A DNA stretch of 64,000 nt, taken from NCBI GenBank assembly GCA_038380435.1, contig JAWZYU010000055.1:2687680-2751679 (forward strand), read 5' to 3'. The notes beneath the pieces were generated by a model, which was not told where the DNA came from, searched no databases, and worked only from the letters and a program-made list of their open reading frames with translations. The translations under genes were made by a program, and so were the position numbers. Below are positions 46,417-58,544 of the stretch, one piece after another; the first letter of the stretch is position 1, and each line of letters opens with the position of its first letter. The stretch comes from Ryuthela nishihirai. Its lineage: Eukaryota > Arthropoda > Arachnida > Araneae > Heptathelidae.

Positions 46417-49400
46417 AACAACTTATATATATCTTTTACAAATACGTAATTCAAGCTTGAAAAATGTTTCGTTTTTTCATTTGATGAAAAAAAAGTAAAA
46501 TAAAATTTAAAAAAAAATAAAATAAATAAAAAAAGTAAAATATTAAAGTCAATAAATCGATAAAGTCAAATTTGATTGCCTGAATAAAATCGTATACGTG
46601 CTTACGAAATTTCTCGTATACGAAATTCTCGTAAAAATTAAGAAAAAAAACTGCTAATTTTAAAAAGTAATTATGAAATATATATCGATTTTTTCGGTAT
46701 ACTACTGCAAATAAAATTAATGTATTACTACAATGTTCATATTTTTCATTTCAATAAAATTCAGAATTAAATTCTCTTTAATTTAGTATATAACATGACC
46801 TATTTCTGTTGATTATTCAAATAAAATTTTGAATATATCATAAAAATATTCTTATGATATATTCAAAATATTCTAAAGTTGACTTGTTTATTGGACTCTG
46901 CAACAAACCTGGACTTTTCTCAAAGTATGGTAAGGAGAAAAAAATTACGAAACGGAAGAAATGTTTACTTGAACAAGAAAATTTTTTTTTGTTATTCAGA
47001 AATAACAGCCTTTTCATTTTTGTGCATTAAAATCATTTCTGTCTATTGGCTAAAAAATTTTATACTGCCAGACGAATTTTTTCTAAAAAAAATCGTACTA
47101 AAATAAAGGCAATCATATTTTTTGCTAAACATTTTATTTTCAGAAAATCCAGAATTGAATGCCGATTAATTATGCATGTAATATACCATAATTCCTTTCA
47201 TTATTTATTTGGCAAAAAAGTTTTCAGATTAATTTTTTTTTGCCTAATCAGAGTGAAAAAATGGCTGGACCTGGGAAGGATACCCCCCTCCCCCTCTGAG
47301 GCCGTCAAAAATATGTATTTTTTTAAGAAGTCCTGAAAATCAGACTCTCAAGTATGACAACCCCCTTCACCCCACACCCCCTAGACTATACTCCTTGATT
47401 GATTTATAGGTACACCATTAAGTTAGTTAATAGGTGGAATGGAATCCTGTTAATTAATTAATTAATTAATTGATAAAAAAAACATAAATCAATCAAAAAC
47501 AAATACCGATACCTCAAAACAATTTCCGCCCAACATCTTAAGTAAGAAAATGCTTCCTATAACATTTAATCTGATGCTGGTGAAATTCATAAGAACCCAA
47601 AGTAAAATAATCTACGCTCTAAAATTTTGAGTCCTACGATCTGCATTCGTTCAACACTCCTAGGTAGCCTACACCTGATACACTAAGCTTCTACTCTACT
47701 TAAATAATTCTAGTTATCCTCGTTAGGTTTAAACTTCCTCAATTAAAATACGCATCAGCTGAAATGAAGAAATGAACCATCCCCACACAACTGTACATAA
47801 ATAATATCAAATATTTTCAGTAAAAGTATTTTTCCGGTTATTTTTCGTTACATTTATATTTCTAAACCATTTTGGTAATGAAATTCTCGTTTCACATCAA
47901 TAGTAGTTAATTTATTGTTCCAGAAAAATAAAAACTATATATATATTTTAGTATAAAATATTAAAACTAAGTGTTAAAGCAAAAAGTAAAAGCTCTGGCA
48001 ATCTCGATATTGAAACCCTAACAGTTAAACTATTTAAAAATCGCTAGAAAATATAAACGTTTAACGAGCACTGTAGTAATCCAATACTAATTATTCGTCC
48101 AAATACTGATATAAAAAAAATTATTTTTTAGTGTATTTTAATCGAGCCCCTTCCCACCTCACCCAAAAATTCCTCTCCTAGCTAGCACCTCCGCCCCCTC
48201 CATCACACTACTCATGACTCCATGTTAAATCATCAATCTCATCCTGCGTATATGATAGTACAAAAGTTGTCAAGATACCCTAAAAAGGGAATCGCAAATG
48301 CACATCAATCTCTCTTACTTAGCTAAGATAATTTCCTTCCAAAGAGTACATTCCATCTTTGTGAAATCGAATGCACGATCGATGAATCAGAAATTAGGGA
48401 ACTGATTAAAGATACTACCGCCTTTATATCGGTTCAACTCTGACTTGATATCGGGTATCACCTTGGCTCATTTTCAATGTCCTTTATAATGTCTAAATGC
48501 AGATCGTAAATCTGTTTCCAAATGCAATTTCTTGTTGTATATCTTAACGTATCTTCTACGAAATGTCAATAAAATTAATGTAAATAGAAATCGGAAAACT
48601 ATATCTTTAAAATATTTTTATGGCCATTATTTAGCTAATTCTAGAGAAAAAAAAATTGTACGGATTAAGTGGAAAATATTTCATCCCTTTACAATATTGA
48701 TCCCATTCCACCCAGCCGGCATACAGCAGAGTCAGAATTTCGTTATGAGTTGTGGGAAATTGTCGAAAGGCTTAAATAGTCTCGAAGATTTTTTTCTTAT
48801 ATTGTTGAATTTTAAATTTCCCATTGTAATATTCTTACATTCTTGCGTACCAGGTAAAAATTTGCAGTTTGTGTTGTGTTAAATAATGATAACAATTTCT
48901 GTGTAATACATTTTTGAGCCAATCACTGAGATCAATACTCAGAAGCTTGCATTGAAGAAGGGGGGGGGGGGAGAAGTTTAACACATTTGAGTGTTATTTT
49001 CGCGATCTGAATTGGGTTGTTTTACCTCTGAGCGGCACTTTTTTTGCACACCATATGCAAAATGGCCAGGTCACAAGGACCCTGAATGCTGAGAGAAAGT
49101 TGCGAAATCGATTTTTTTCTCTTGGAAGGTCAGAAGATGTTTAATATATATAATATAAAAATACTTTGTTTCGTTTCAGTTTTGCGTTTGTTTACGTTTT
49201 GAAACAAGGTTGTTTAATCCCACTCAAAGTTAGTAATAACAACATTAGATATCAAATGAAAGCTACACCATCTTTTTTATGAAATAGGGATTCATTGTAG
49301 AACGACTCATATCTAGTGTAGGGCCAGATTTCAAAACTCCCCCACTTTTAGAATACTAATAAGGGTAATAGGAGCTAAAAATTATTAAACTTATTTATAT

Positions 49401-50632
49401 TTCATGTTAATGAAGAATAAATTTATTCTTCACTTTTTGAAGACTTGCAAGACAGAGGGAAAAATGTTATACTGCATTAAAAATGGTAACTTCATTCCCT
49501 CTCCCTCGATTTTTCTTCTGGATTTTCCGTGATTCAGCGGAACTTTGGGACGAAATTCTTTTTCCCAAAGAAAAAGTTTAAAATACAAATTCTTTTAATA
49601 TATCAACACCTTAACTTTTATACATAAAAGTTTCTAATGTACCAAACGAAAGAGTTAGTATAGTGCCTGATATAGAATATATTAAAAAACCTCTCCCCTG
49701 CATAATATTTCAAAGTTGTATCATTGCTTAATCAAGTTTCTAATGTTCAGAGTAAACTGTGATAAGTCAAATCTCTTGTATAAGAAGAAATGTAAATATT
49801 AACAAAAAAAAAATCTTTTTGGAATAAAAAGCAGGAAATATCTAGACTTTAATATAGGCTTAAATACTAATGATTATCTTTGATGATCTACTTTTGATTA
49901 TCTTTGATTATCGGAGTAACGTCAACAAACAAATCGGAGATACCGTAGAACGCTTCTAACATACTGGAATCAAATTGACTTTATCGATTTATTTATGAAT
50001 CGATATATTTATCGGAACTGTCTTAGAAATACATGCCATTAAAGCCCTCATGAGGTTTGAGAGCTCTATACTCATAACGACCACTGGGTTAACATATCAA
50101 GTTTTCAAGTGAAAAGAGCATTCTAATAGTAGAGGAAAATCATGCATAATTTTTCCTGTAAACGTGGAACTCATGAACATTAGCTGAAAACACTGAACTT
50201 CGTCTCTGACCACTGAAGCTAATTTTCTATGTTTTATACATAATTGTGACTGTAAGCTTTTCGAGTACAGCTCATTGTGCCTTGTACGATCTTTAAAAAA
50301 AAGCAGCCACGCGATATTGAAAAAAATTTACCTAGTCAGCATCCCTTTTTGGTATTGTTCAACGTAACTTTGAATTGTACAGAGAAATTCCAGGTAATTT
50401 TTCATGTAAACATGAAACTCGTGCTCGTTGTCGAATTTTGGGAGAGAGAAATTCCATATAGGTAAAATATCTTTTTATTTTCTGCTGGTAGAGTATTTAG
50501 TAGCATGTAATAAAATAATAAATTTCTTAGAAACTGAATACTAAAAAAATTCTTCTCTTAATTCATAATTTTCTAAATTTTTTTACCTTCTTAAAATATT
50601 AATGTGTGTGTGGGGGGAAGTTAGAAATAAGG

Positions 50633-50906
50633 AAGGCTGTTGGGAGATAGAAGGTAGCTTCCCATCAAGGCCATCCATCGTGTTCTTTTTTGTGCACGGG
50701 ATATGGCTCCCCCGCACTCGAGGTCATGGCTTCATGTCCCAACCGATCGACAGCAGTTTTTCGAAGCTTATCTGTGTCCCCTAATGACTGAGGGCAAGAC
50801 GGGGAATTCTGAAGAGATAAATCTCAACTCTGACCCAACTGGGACTCAAGCCTGGAAACTGCAGATTGGATCCTGGTGCTCTACAACTGAGTCACCTCCA
50901 CCCCAA
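50633..50906 (-). mobile_element. old tRNA-Thr-like SINE (unit 2)
   Basis: Counterpart of 39,625-39,898 with only two or three differences, such as CACGGGATATGG for CACAATATATGG. Confidence 0.75.
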
Positions 50907-51131
50907 CTCTGATATGGCTTTCCTGAAAAAAGTTACCACAGCTGCACTTTTACTTTGAGAATTTTTATCTAATCGAGTGACGAAATATTATTGAGACTTT
51001 GCTGTTTGCTCGTTATTAAATATATCCTTACTCTTGATAGTGTTTAACTAAAAATAAAACTATGTGAAATAACACTTTAGGTATGACTTGTCTACTGCAC
51101 ACACCTAAAAAGTGCTTTAACGACCAGTCTG

Positions 51132-51202
51132 GGGCAGGGGTAGCTCAGTCGGTAGAGTGCCAGGTTTTTAATCTGTAGTTCGCAGGTTTGAATCCCAGGT
51201 GG
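51132..51202 (+). other. tRNA-Lys-like sequence (unit 2)
   Basis: Counterpart of 40,128-40,198. The B box carries a C to T change (GGTTTGAATCCC), which would weaken it further. Pseudogene or SINE head. Confidence 0.5.
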
Positions 51203-52131
51203 ATCAACGCTTAGATCTTACTTTAGTTACACATATGTATTTAACTATTTTGACTCCGGATCTTAAAACTTTTCTCTCTTTAATACGTATTACAAGTGCG
51301 ATGAATGTTTCTCTTGATATTGTCCAGATATTTAATTTTAACTTGGACCACTGAGTGTCAAGTCTTACCCCTACTCAGTGACCCAAGGTGAAATAAAATA
51401 TCAATGAAATTAAAGAATATATATATATATGAAGAGAGAAAATGTTTAAGATCCAGAGTCAAAGTAGTTATATACATAGTCAGCAATATGCAATAAAAGA
51501 TCCCAAAATTATTGTTGCCTGTATAGAATCACCAAAATATTAGCTAACATATTTAATTGCTTAAGATATGTCTCTGAAGAAGTGTAGCTACGTTAGAGGC
51601 GTACGAAAGCACTCAGACCATAAGACATAAATTGTTTAATGCTGAACTGCCTAAATAAACATCAACGTTTACAATAGTGTTTTAGTTTCTTATTCTTAAA
51701 TGAACACTTTAAGAAATTAAAAGATTAATCCTTGTTATAACCGTTTCTGCATTCTACAGCTGAATTTTTTGTTCATTATAGAACCATGTTTTATTATATT
51801 CGCTATACAAAATACGCTTTAACTACATTAAAAACACATTTCAGTCGTTTTTTACACAACTTATCCAACTTTGCTCTGCAACTTTGTTGTCCACACGGAT
51901 TATGATGAAAGAATATTTTTGTAATATATTCAGTTGTATGACAATTTTGAATATTTTGACAAATATTTTGTGAAATTATGTGGAAAATTTAATAGTAAAA
52001 TTTGAATCATAAGAGGCTAAACACATACTGCATCATGACATCGACCCCATGATATTTACAAGCTAGTTCTAGTTGACCACTCCGGCCAAAAATATTATAT
52101 GAAAACAACTGTCCTAAAATTTTGGGAACCG

Positions 52132-52174
52132 CCAATGGTAAATATTAAGCTTCCCGCCAAGTTTTACCGCGAAA
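52132..52174 (+). promoter_or_regulatory. UHRF1: UHRF1 promoter: CCAAT box and two E2F-like sites (unit 2)
   Basis: CCAAT at 52,132-52,136, TTCCCGCCAA at 52,151-52,160 and CGCGAAA at 52,168-52,174, identical in order and spacing to unit 1. No substitution is seen across the three sites. Confidence 0.6.
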
Positions 52175-52298
52175 TCTGTACACGTATATATCATGTTGTT
52201 GTGTTCTATTTAATGTTTTGTTTAAAAATATAGCAAGTAAAATCTTCATAGTGTAACGTTTTATTTAATCTTTATTTTGAATACCTAAAAATACAATA

Positions 52299-52451
52299 AT
52301 GTGGATCCAAGTACGAACTATGGACGGCCGTAAGTCGGCTCGAGTTGATGGCTTATCTAAATTATCCAAAATAGAAGATTTGAGAGTACAGCTGGTGGAA
52401 ATATTTGAAACATCGGTTGAAAGACAGCGCTTGTTTTATCGGGGAAAGCAG
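52299..52451 (+). CDS. UHRF1: UHRF1 first coding exon, ubiquitin-like domain (copy 2)
   Basis: Identical to copy 1 except for one codon (GCA to ACA) that changes Ala38 to Thr in EIFEASVE. Start, reading phase 0 and donor CAG|GTAAGC are intact. It is the copy nearest exon 2 with no rearrangement in between, so it is the simplest choice for the functional first exon. Residue 38 is in a loop-like stretch before RQRLFYRGK; an Ala/Thr change there is likely tolerated (inference). Confidence 0.94.
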
Positions 52452-54113
52452 GTAAGCTGCTGGTAATATATCACGTAATTTGACTTTGTGTACAAGGCTG
52501 ATTACGAATTGACCAAATTATAGATGCATTTATAAAAAAAATTATTACCCCAACAGTATAAAGAAATCTACTTATAGTTACCATGAATGTTTATATAGTA
52601 AAAGCTAATTATAAGTCTAAGCTAGTTTTTGCAGTAATAATAGCAAATAATTTGTAAGAGTAATACGGGTAGTTGTATGATTAAAAGTCCATTTGAAAAT
52701 TAACTCTTTGAAGTATTCTTAAAGTCCTAAGATTTTGAATCATAAAAGGTCACATACTTCAAGCCCCACAATTTTATAAGTCGTTCTTAGTTAACCACTC
52801 TGGACAAAAATATCATTGGAAAGCAAATGCCCTAATATTACGGAAACCACCAATAGCAAACATTAATATAAAGATTTCACTGACGTGCCTGGGTCTTTTC
52901 TGGAAGACCCAGGTGTATATCCAGGATTTTTTTTATGGTGTTACTTAACCTAAGGTTTTTTCACAACCTTGATAAAAATAGTGGCATACCCTTTACAATA
53001 GATTGACCAGATTTAAAGAAGATCCTGTTACTTTCGAAAATTTTATCTGAAGGATTGACTTTTTAATTAAGATGACCAGGTTTAAAGAAAAAGATCCGGG
53101 GACTTCTGAAATTTTAAACTGAACGATTAACTTTTGGTGAAATTATTAGAAATATCACAGTCTCATTTTGAATTTATTTTATACATTATTGCTATTAATA
53201 ATAGCCTAGTAGAAAAAATGTAGAATTGTAAATAAAACTAGTAGCACAAAATTAAATGAATAGCATAATTAACAAAAATTACGGTTATTTGATAAAAATG
53301 GATTTTCAGCTAGGCTGCAGTATAGGGTTCATAGCCGCCATGTTGTACTTTTCCCCAGGAAAACTTGTAAGGTTGAGTTGCAACATAATATCCATCCACA
53401 TGTTCCAGTGTTTATGACTGATATGTGCTGTTTAGAATAGTTCTCTCTAATGAGATTATTTGTTTTCGGGGCTTTTCTTAAGCTGATTCTTTAGCGTGTT
53501 ATTAAGGAATTTACTTTTGATATGATATTTATTTTAGAGACTTTTTTTTTAAGTGCGAATTGAGGTTTCATTGTTTAGTGATAAGGGTTGTTAATGAAAT
53601 CTTTCGATGAGATTATTTTTGGGGCTTTTTTTCAGTAAGGAACAAGGAGTTATTCTTTAGCGTTGTTAACAAAATCTTGTTTTGATGAGATTATTCTCAG
53701 TAATTTTTTTAAATGCAGAAACATGATTTTCTTCTATGTAGCGTTGCATATTTATTTTTTATATATCCTTTAAATTATATATATATATCCTCAATACGTG
53801 TGTCAAGGTAGATGCGGAATTGACTACTTTTACCATTCAGACTTTTTTTTTCACTGCGGTGAAATAAAACAAGATGGCAGCTGAAGACTCTGTACTGCAG
53901 TTCTGCTGGATTTTCTGTACATTATTTTTGCCAAGTTTTGTACAAAAGATTTCACAACAGACACAAAAATTGCTTTAACTATTAGTAAAAATCTGCTCAA
54001 GCTGTACATTCAATTTTATATTTTGAAAATATTAAAACCAAATTCTAGGGACACTTCTGGAGCATTTATTTGTTGGATATAGAACCTTTAATCCAGGGAC
54101 TGTCCCTATAAAG

Positions 54114-54387
54114 GGGTGAGGGTGGCTCAGTCAGTAGCACACCAGTCTCGTAATCTGAGGTTTCCAGGTTCGAGTCCCATCTGTGCCAGCATTGAGATTT
54201 ATCTCTGCAAAATTTCCCCGCGCTTCCCACAGTCAGTAGGAGACACCGATGGGCTTGGAAAGGCCGCCGTCCATCGGATGGAATGTTAAACTGTGATCCC
54301 ATGTGCAGGAGAGCCATATCCTGTGCACATTAAAGGACATGCTAAATGGCCTTGATGCGAAGCTATCATCTCCCAACAGGGTCATTC
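54114..54387 (+). mobile_element. tRNA-Thr-like SINE, tail-truncated (unit 2)
   Basis: Counterpart of 43,105-43,378 with one visible change (AGTAGGAGACACC for AGTAGGGGACACC). Confidence 0.85.
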
Positions 54388-55009
54388 CATGCCAAATCAA
54401 TCAAAATTTTGGAAAAAGTTCACCATCCTTCACAGATTTCAATGATTATTGACATAAATGTTAGTACACATAAGATGTCTAATTGTCCGAAATATTTTGA
54501 CTCAAAACAATTTTTGTGAGGAGTTATAATTGTTTAACCTAAGGGGAGAATATACAAATTGTGACTAAAGGTTTTCCTTTTTTTTTTTCTTTGCTTCTGT
54601 GGTAGATGAGAAGAAAAACTTGGTGTACTGATGTAGATCTCCCTCATTAATTCAATAAAAAACGAATTTGAAAAATTTAATACAGTTTCAATTTAAAAAA
54701 TTGAAAAAAACTGTAAATTTTAATTGTAAAAAAAGGGATGTGGTCCTATTGATAAAAAATTGAAATTGACGTGTTTATGTTATACTTCATAGAAATGTAT
54801 GAAATTTGAAGTAAAGTCACTTCTTGGATAACGAGAAAAAAATAATGAATTTGTACCAATATTCTCGCTAATGATGCACTTCAGAGGACTGCACTTGACA
54901 CTCTTGCGCATGCACACTAAAGGAGATGCACAGAAAGGCTAGCAATGTATTTGCTGCTTGTACTCAAGAGCTACTTTGTAACTCCAATCACTCTAATTAG
55001 CATTTGGCT

Positions 55010-55380
55010 GGGGCGTGGGTGGCTCAGTCGGTAGCACACCAGGCTTGTAATCTGCAGTTCTCAGGTTTGAGCCCCAGCTGGGTTAGCATTGAGATTTACT
55101 TCTGCAAGATTCCCCGTCCTGCCCACAGTCAGTAGGGGACAACGATGGGTTTGAAAAGGCCATTGTCCATCTGATGGGATGATAAGCTGTGGCCCTGTGT
55201 GTGGGAGAGTCATACCCTGTGCACTTTTAAGAACATGCTTGATGGGAGGCTATCATCTGTCTCCCAACAGCTGTTCCAGTGGGTCCCCTCCCCTAACCTC
55301 TGAGCTTTCGGGGTCTTTGTGACCTGGCCATTTAGCCCATTGTGTGCATAAAAGTGCCACTCAGAGGTAAAACAATCCAA
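55010..55380 (+). mobile_element. tRNA-Thr-like SINE, complete
   Basis: Head GGGCGTGGGTGGCTCAGTCGG, full body and AAAACAATCCAATT tail. The words TTAGCATTTGGCTG appear on both sides (about 54,997 and 55,380), a probable target duplication AATTAGCATTTGGCTG. The copy in unit 1 is cut at 44,146. Confidence 0.9.
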
Positions 55381-56079
55381 TTAGCATTTGGCTGTTACAG
55401 CTATAATGCTGCTATTGATAAAAGTTCATATTCTTTTTTTACAGATGAGCAAATTAAAAAGCTCAATATTTAGAGGGAACAAATTTAGCTATACAAATGT
55501 TGAGTGATACATATGGTGACCAGATTGGGATCGGTTAAAACGGGCAGATTATTAAATGTTCTGACTTAAGTTCGTATAACTTGAAAATGGTAAATTATGC
55601 TTTATTTTTGTTCAGTTATTCTATAATAATTAAGGAAGTGCTTAATGGGCTAGTGTAGTCCAAATAAACAAAGAAATAAGCAGTGCTATTCATGGCTCTT
55701 TTGGTGCTCTGGGTAAGAAAAAAGATGCTCCTTTGAATTTAATGAGTAGAAATCATTGCACATATGCAAGTTTGGATTTAGTTCATTTTAATAAAGTCAT
55801 ATTCATTGCTGACGAAATCAATGTTATTGTAATATAGGTTGATAATAAAGAATTTAGTCATAAATAATTAAAATATATAATCATTTAAACTGAAAAGAGC
55901 TAAGTTATTGGCATAGTGACCAAGAGAATTGGTTTTATATTCTTATATAATTTAAAAGTACTAAGTATGAGTACTGCGTAACTTGAATTAATTTTGTGAA
56001 GTCTAGTAAATGAAAACAATTACAGTTTCTGTTATTGGATTAAACCGTTGAGCATTCCTCTACCAGCAAACACTCGGTA

Positions 56080-56645
56080 GCCTCTTCAAGTGTCTCCTCT
56101 AATGCGCTTGTGCAAGTGTCAATATGGCTGCCTGAAGTGCATTAGTAGTGAGAACGTTTATACAAATTCAATTTTTTTTCATCATTATCAAAGAAATGAA
56201 CATACTTCAAATTTCGTACAACATTTCTATGAAGTGTAATGTACAACATATGCCAACTTTAATTTTTTATCTATAGGGCCACATCACTTTTTTTCACATT
56301 TTAAAATTTTCAGTTTTTCATTTTTTTTTTCAAAACCATATTAAATTTTTCAAATTTGATATTTTTATTGAATTAATAAGGGAAATCTATATCAGTACAC
56401 CAAGGTATAGATGGTAAATCTTCTCATCTACCATGGAAGCAAAGAAAAAAAAAGGAAAATCTTTAGTCACAATCACAATTTGTATATTTTCCCCTTAGGT
56501 TAAATGATTATAACTCCTTACAAAAAAATTTTTAACTGAAAATATTTTAGACAATTAGACATCTTATGTGTACTAACATTTATGGCAATGATCATTGAAA
56601 TCTGTAATGGGCAGTGAATTGGTCTGGTGGAATTGACATGGAATA
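56080..56645 (-). repeat. inverted, diverged copy of the 530-bp dispersed repeat
   Basis: Reads as the reverse complement of 54,383-54,910: ACATTTATGGCAATGATCATTG, TCACAATCACAATTTGTATA-like and CATGGAATAACCC blocks (short parts only). Roughly 80% similar by eye. Confidence 0.7.
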
Positions 56646-56648
56646 ACC

Positions 56649-56771
56649 CAACACCTGTCTAGTGGGTCCCTCCCCTCCCTCAACCTTCTCTGAGCCTTCA
56701 GGGTTCTTATGACCTGGCCATTTAGCCCATTGTGTGCAAAAAAGTGCTGCCCAGAGGTAAAACAACCCAAG
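56649..56771 (+). mobile_element. tRNA-Thr-like SINE tail only
   Basis: Retains ACCTGTCTAGTGGGTCCC to GCCCAGAGGTAAAACAACCC. No head or central body. Adjacent to the end of the dispersed repeat. Confidence 0.8.
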
Positions 56772-57223
56772 TCCCCAGAAAACAGGGACATATGGTCACC
56801 CTACCTTACCAATAATGTGACCTACCCATTTGTTAGTGTGTATGTGGTGGTGCCTTTTAACTATAAAAAGTTTTTGCTGTGTTAAAAGCAACACAATCTG
56901 TGCTGGTGGTGCAAAAAAAACTAAATTTCATTCCTTGCTGATTAGTGTCATTTCCTATTTATTCTTTTTCGATTTTTGATTAAAATTAAAAGGTGGACCA
57001 TGCCCCATTTTCTATACCCAGATAAACTGCAACTGTTTTATCTTTTTAATTTCAAATAATATTCCATTTTTTCTAAACCCTTACGACTTTTAAATTCCTT
57101 ATTTTCAAAATTCTCTCCACTAAGTACCTAATAAAGCAAAAGAAGGTTATTATGTTGTTTTGTAATTATTTAAATAATTATATAAGTTTCAAAATTCCAC
57201 TAATTAAAATTTAAAATTTTCAG

Positions 57224-57403
57224 TTAGAAGATGGCTATACTCTGTTTGACTATGATGTTGGTCTGAACGACATTGTCCAAGTTCTTATTAGGCCTGTAGA
57301 AACTGGTCAAGAAGCCAATGGACTTTCGAAGAAGGTACAACCTACTAAGGAGCCTACTAGCAGTGGTGATGAGAGCACATTCTCAGACAAAGAAAATAAA
57401 GAA
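57224..57403 (+). CDS. UHRF1: UHRF1 coding exon 2, end of ubiquitin-like domain and linker
   Basis: Acceptor TTTTCAG|TTAGAAG, donor GAA|GTAAGT, 60 codons, phase 0 at both ends. LEDGYTLFDYDVGLNDIVQ then VLIRPVE closes the ubiquitin-like fold and matches the MEDGHTLFDYxVxLND-type region of vertebrate UHRF1. The rest (EANGLSKKVQPTKEP, SSGDESTFSDKENKE) is a polar, acidic and Ser-rich linker, as expected between the ubiquitin-like and tandem-Tudor domains. Together with exon 1 it gives a complete domain of about 75 residues. Confidence 0.94.
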
Positions 57404-58094
57404 GTAAGTAAATGTAGTGATTTTTTTTTTATCATCATGATTATTTTTCAAAAATTTAAAAGTAATTATGACAATTAATCAAATGGTATATCTGAACTTG
57501 ATATGAGTTTGTCTCACTTAGTAATTGTTGAAAATTAAGATAATAATTTTCCCATCTTATAATACTACTTTAACTATTTATTTTTGTAATTTTGTTTTTA
57601 TAATAAATCATAGGAATGAATTTAAATTGTGTAAAACTGGTTTTATAGTCTTAGTTGAATATAATTCATAAATCTAATATCTTGTATAACTTGCTGTATA
57701 TCTGCTAATATCTTGTATAACTTGTAATATTCTTGTGTTATTTGGTGTTATTTTTCAAATAAGAATTCAAATGTGGGATTGAAAGGATAGAAAAGCAAAC
57801 TGAACACGCAACAAATTTCATCACAACTCTTCATGAAATACTAAATTAAATGCTAATAATGCAAAAAGAGATGCAGCAAAATAGGTGTGAAAATCAGCAG
57901 GCTGATATGTGAAACTAGTGAATGAATTCATTAAATGTGAAAGAGTAATGCTTTCCTTTCAATAAACTTATATAACACATAGGTAATATATAAAGCTATG
58001 AAGACATACTATATGTATTATTTTAATAAATAGCTAAGAGAGATGATTTGTAAAAATTCACATATTTATTATCAGGTCCTTGATACTGCAGCAA

Positions 58095-58290
58095 ACACTC
58101 TAAAAATAAATGAATAAATACCCCCCTCAAGCAGCTGCTTGCCACAAAGGTCTGATAGGAGCCTTCAGTTTAAAATGCCATAGTAGGTCTGTGATGAAGG
58201 TGAAACCTCAGCAGAAGACAACACAAGCATCCATGCCTTACCTGAGGCTTGAACTCAGTCCCTTAGATTAGTAGCCAAGTGTGCTAACCA
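58095..58290 (-). mobile_element. tRNA-Ser-like SINE
   Basis: Minus strand; the body GGCAAGCAGCTGCTTGAGGGG and ACTAATCTAAGGGACTGAGTTC-like head (in short) are recognisable. The A box end is degraded (AGTGGTTAGCACACTTGGC remains). Confidence 0.8.
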
Positions 58291-58544
58291 CTCCATGCAA
58301 ACACTCTACAGAAAGGAAAAATACAAAACCTTTTTATTATGTCAGAAGTGAAAGCAGTTCAAAGTAGACATGGAAATTCCAATATCCATTTTATAATCCT
58401 TTAAAGTCTCGAGTTTCTTATAATGCAGGCAGTTGTACCCAAGATAAATTTCAACTTTTTCAGTCAAAAAATAACAACCTTATCCTGCAGTAACTAACAG
58501 ATTTACATGTAATGGACAAAAATGGAAGCAGCAATGTAAAATCA

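Larger units (their letters stand above)
44183..49860 (-). repeat. inverted copy (segment D) of B
   Basis: From CATTCTTGCGTTCCATC at 44,183 to about 49,860 the plus strand is the reverse complement of B from 33,270 down to 27,610, including the SINE (46,031-46,416), the tRNA-like sequence (45,168-45,236) and the older SINE (44,345-44,735). From 46,250 on it is also unit 2 of the tandem duplication. Confidence 0.92.
46250..55153. repeat. UHRF1-containing segmental duplication, unit 2
   Basis: Second copy of 35,243-44,146. Differences seen include scattered substitutions, 1-4 base indels in A/T and G runs, TA-repeat length near 51,420, and a four-base TTTG insertion near 52,709. Confidence 0.92.
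52452..57223. other. UHRF1: UHRF1 intron 1 (from copy 2)
   Basis: Holds the SINE at 54,114-54,387, the dispersed repeat at 54,383-54,910, a full SINE at 55,010-55,380, the inverted dispersed repeat at about 56,080-56,645 and a SINE tail at 56,649-56,771. Unit 2 identity to unit 1 stops near 55,153. The remainder is AT-rich, with a GGTGACCA transposon-end-like motif at 55,514 and its inverse near 56,800. Confidence 0.75.
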
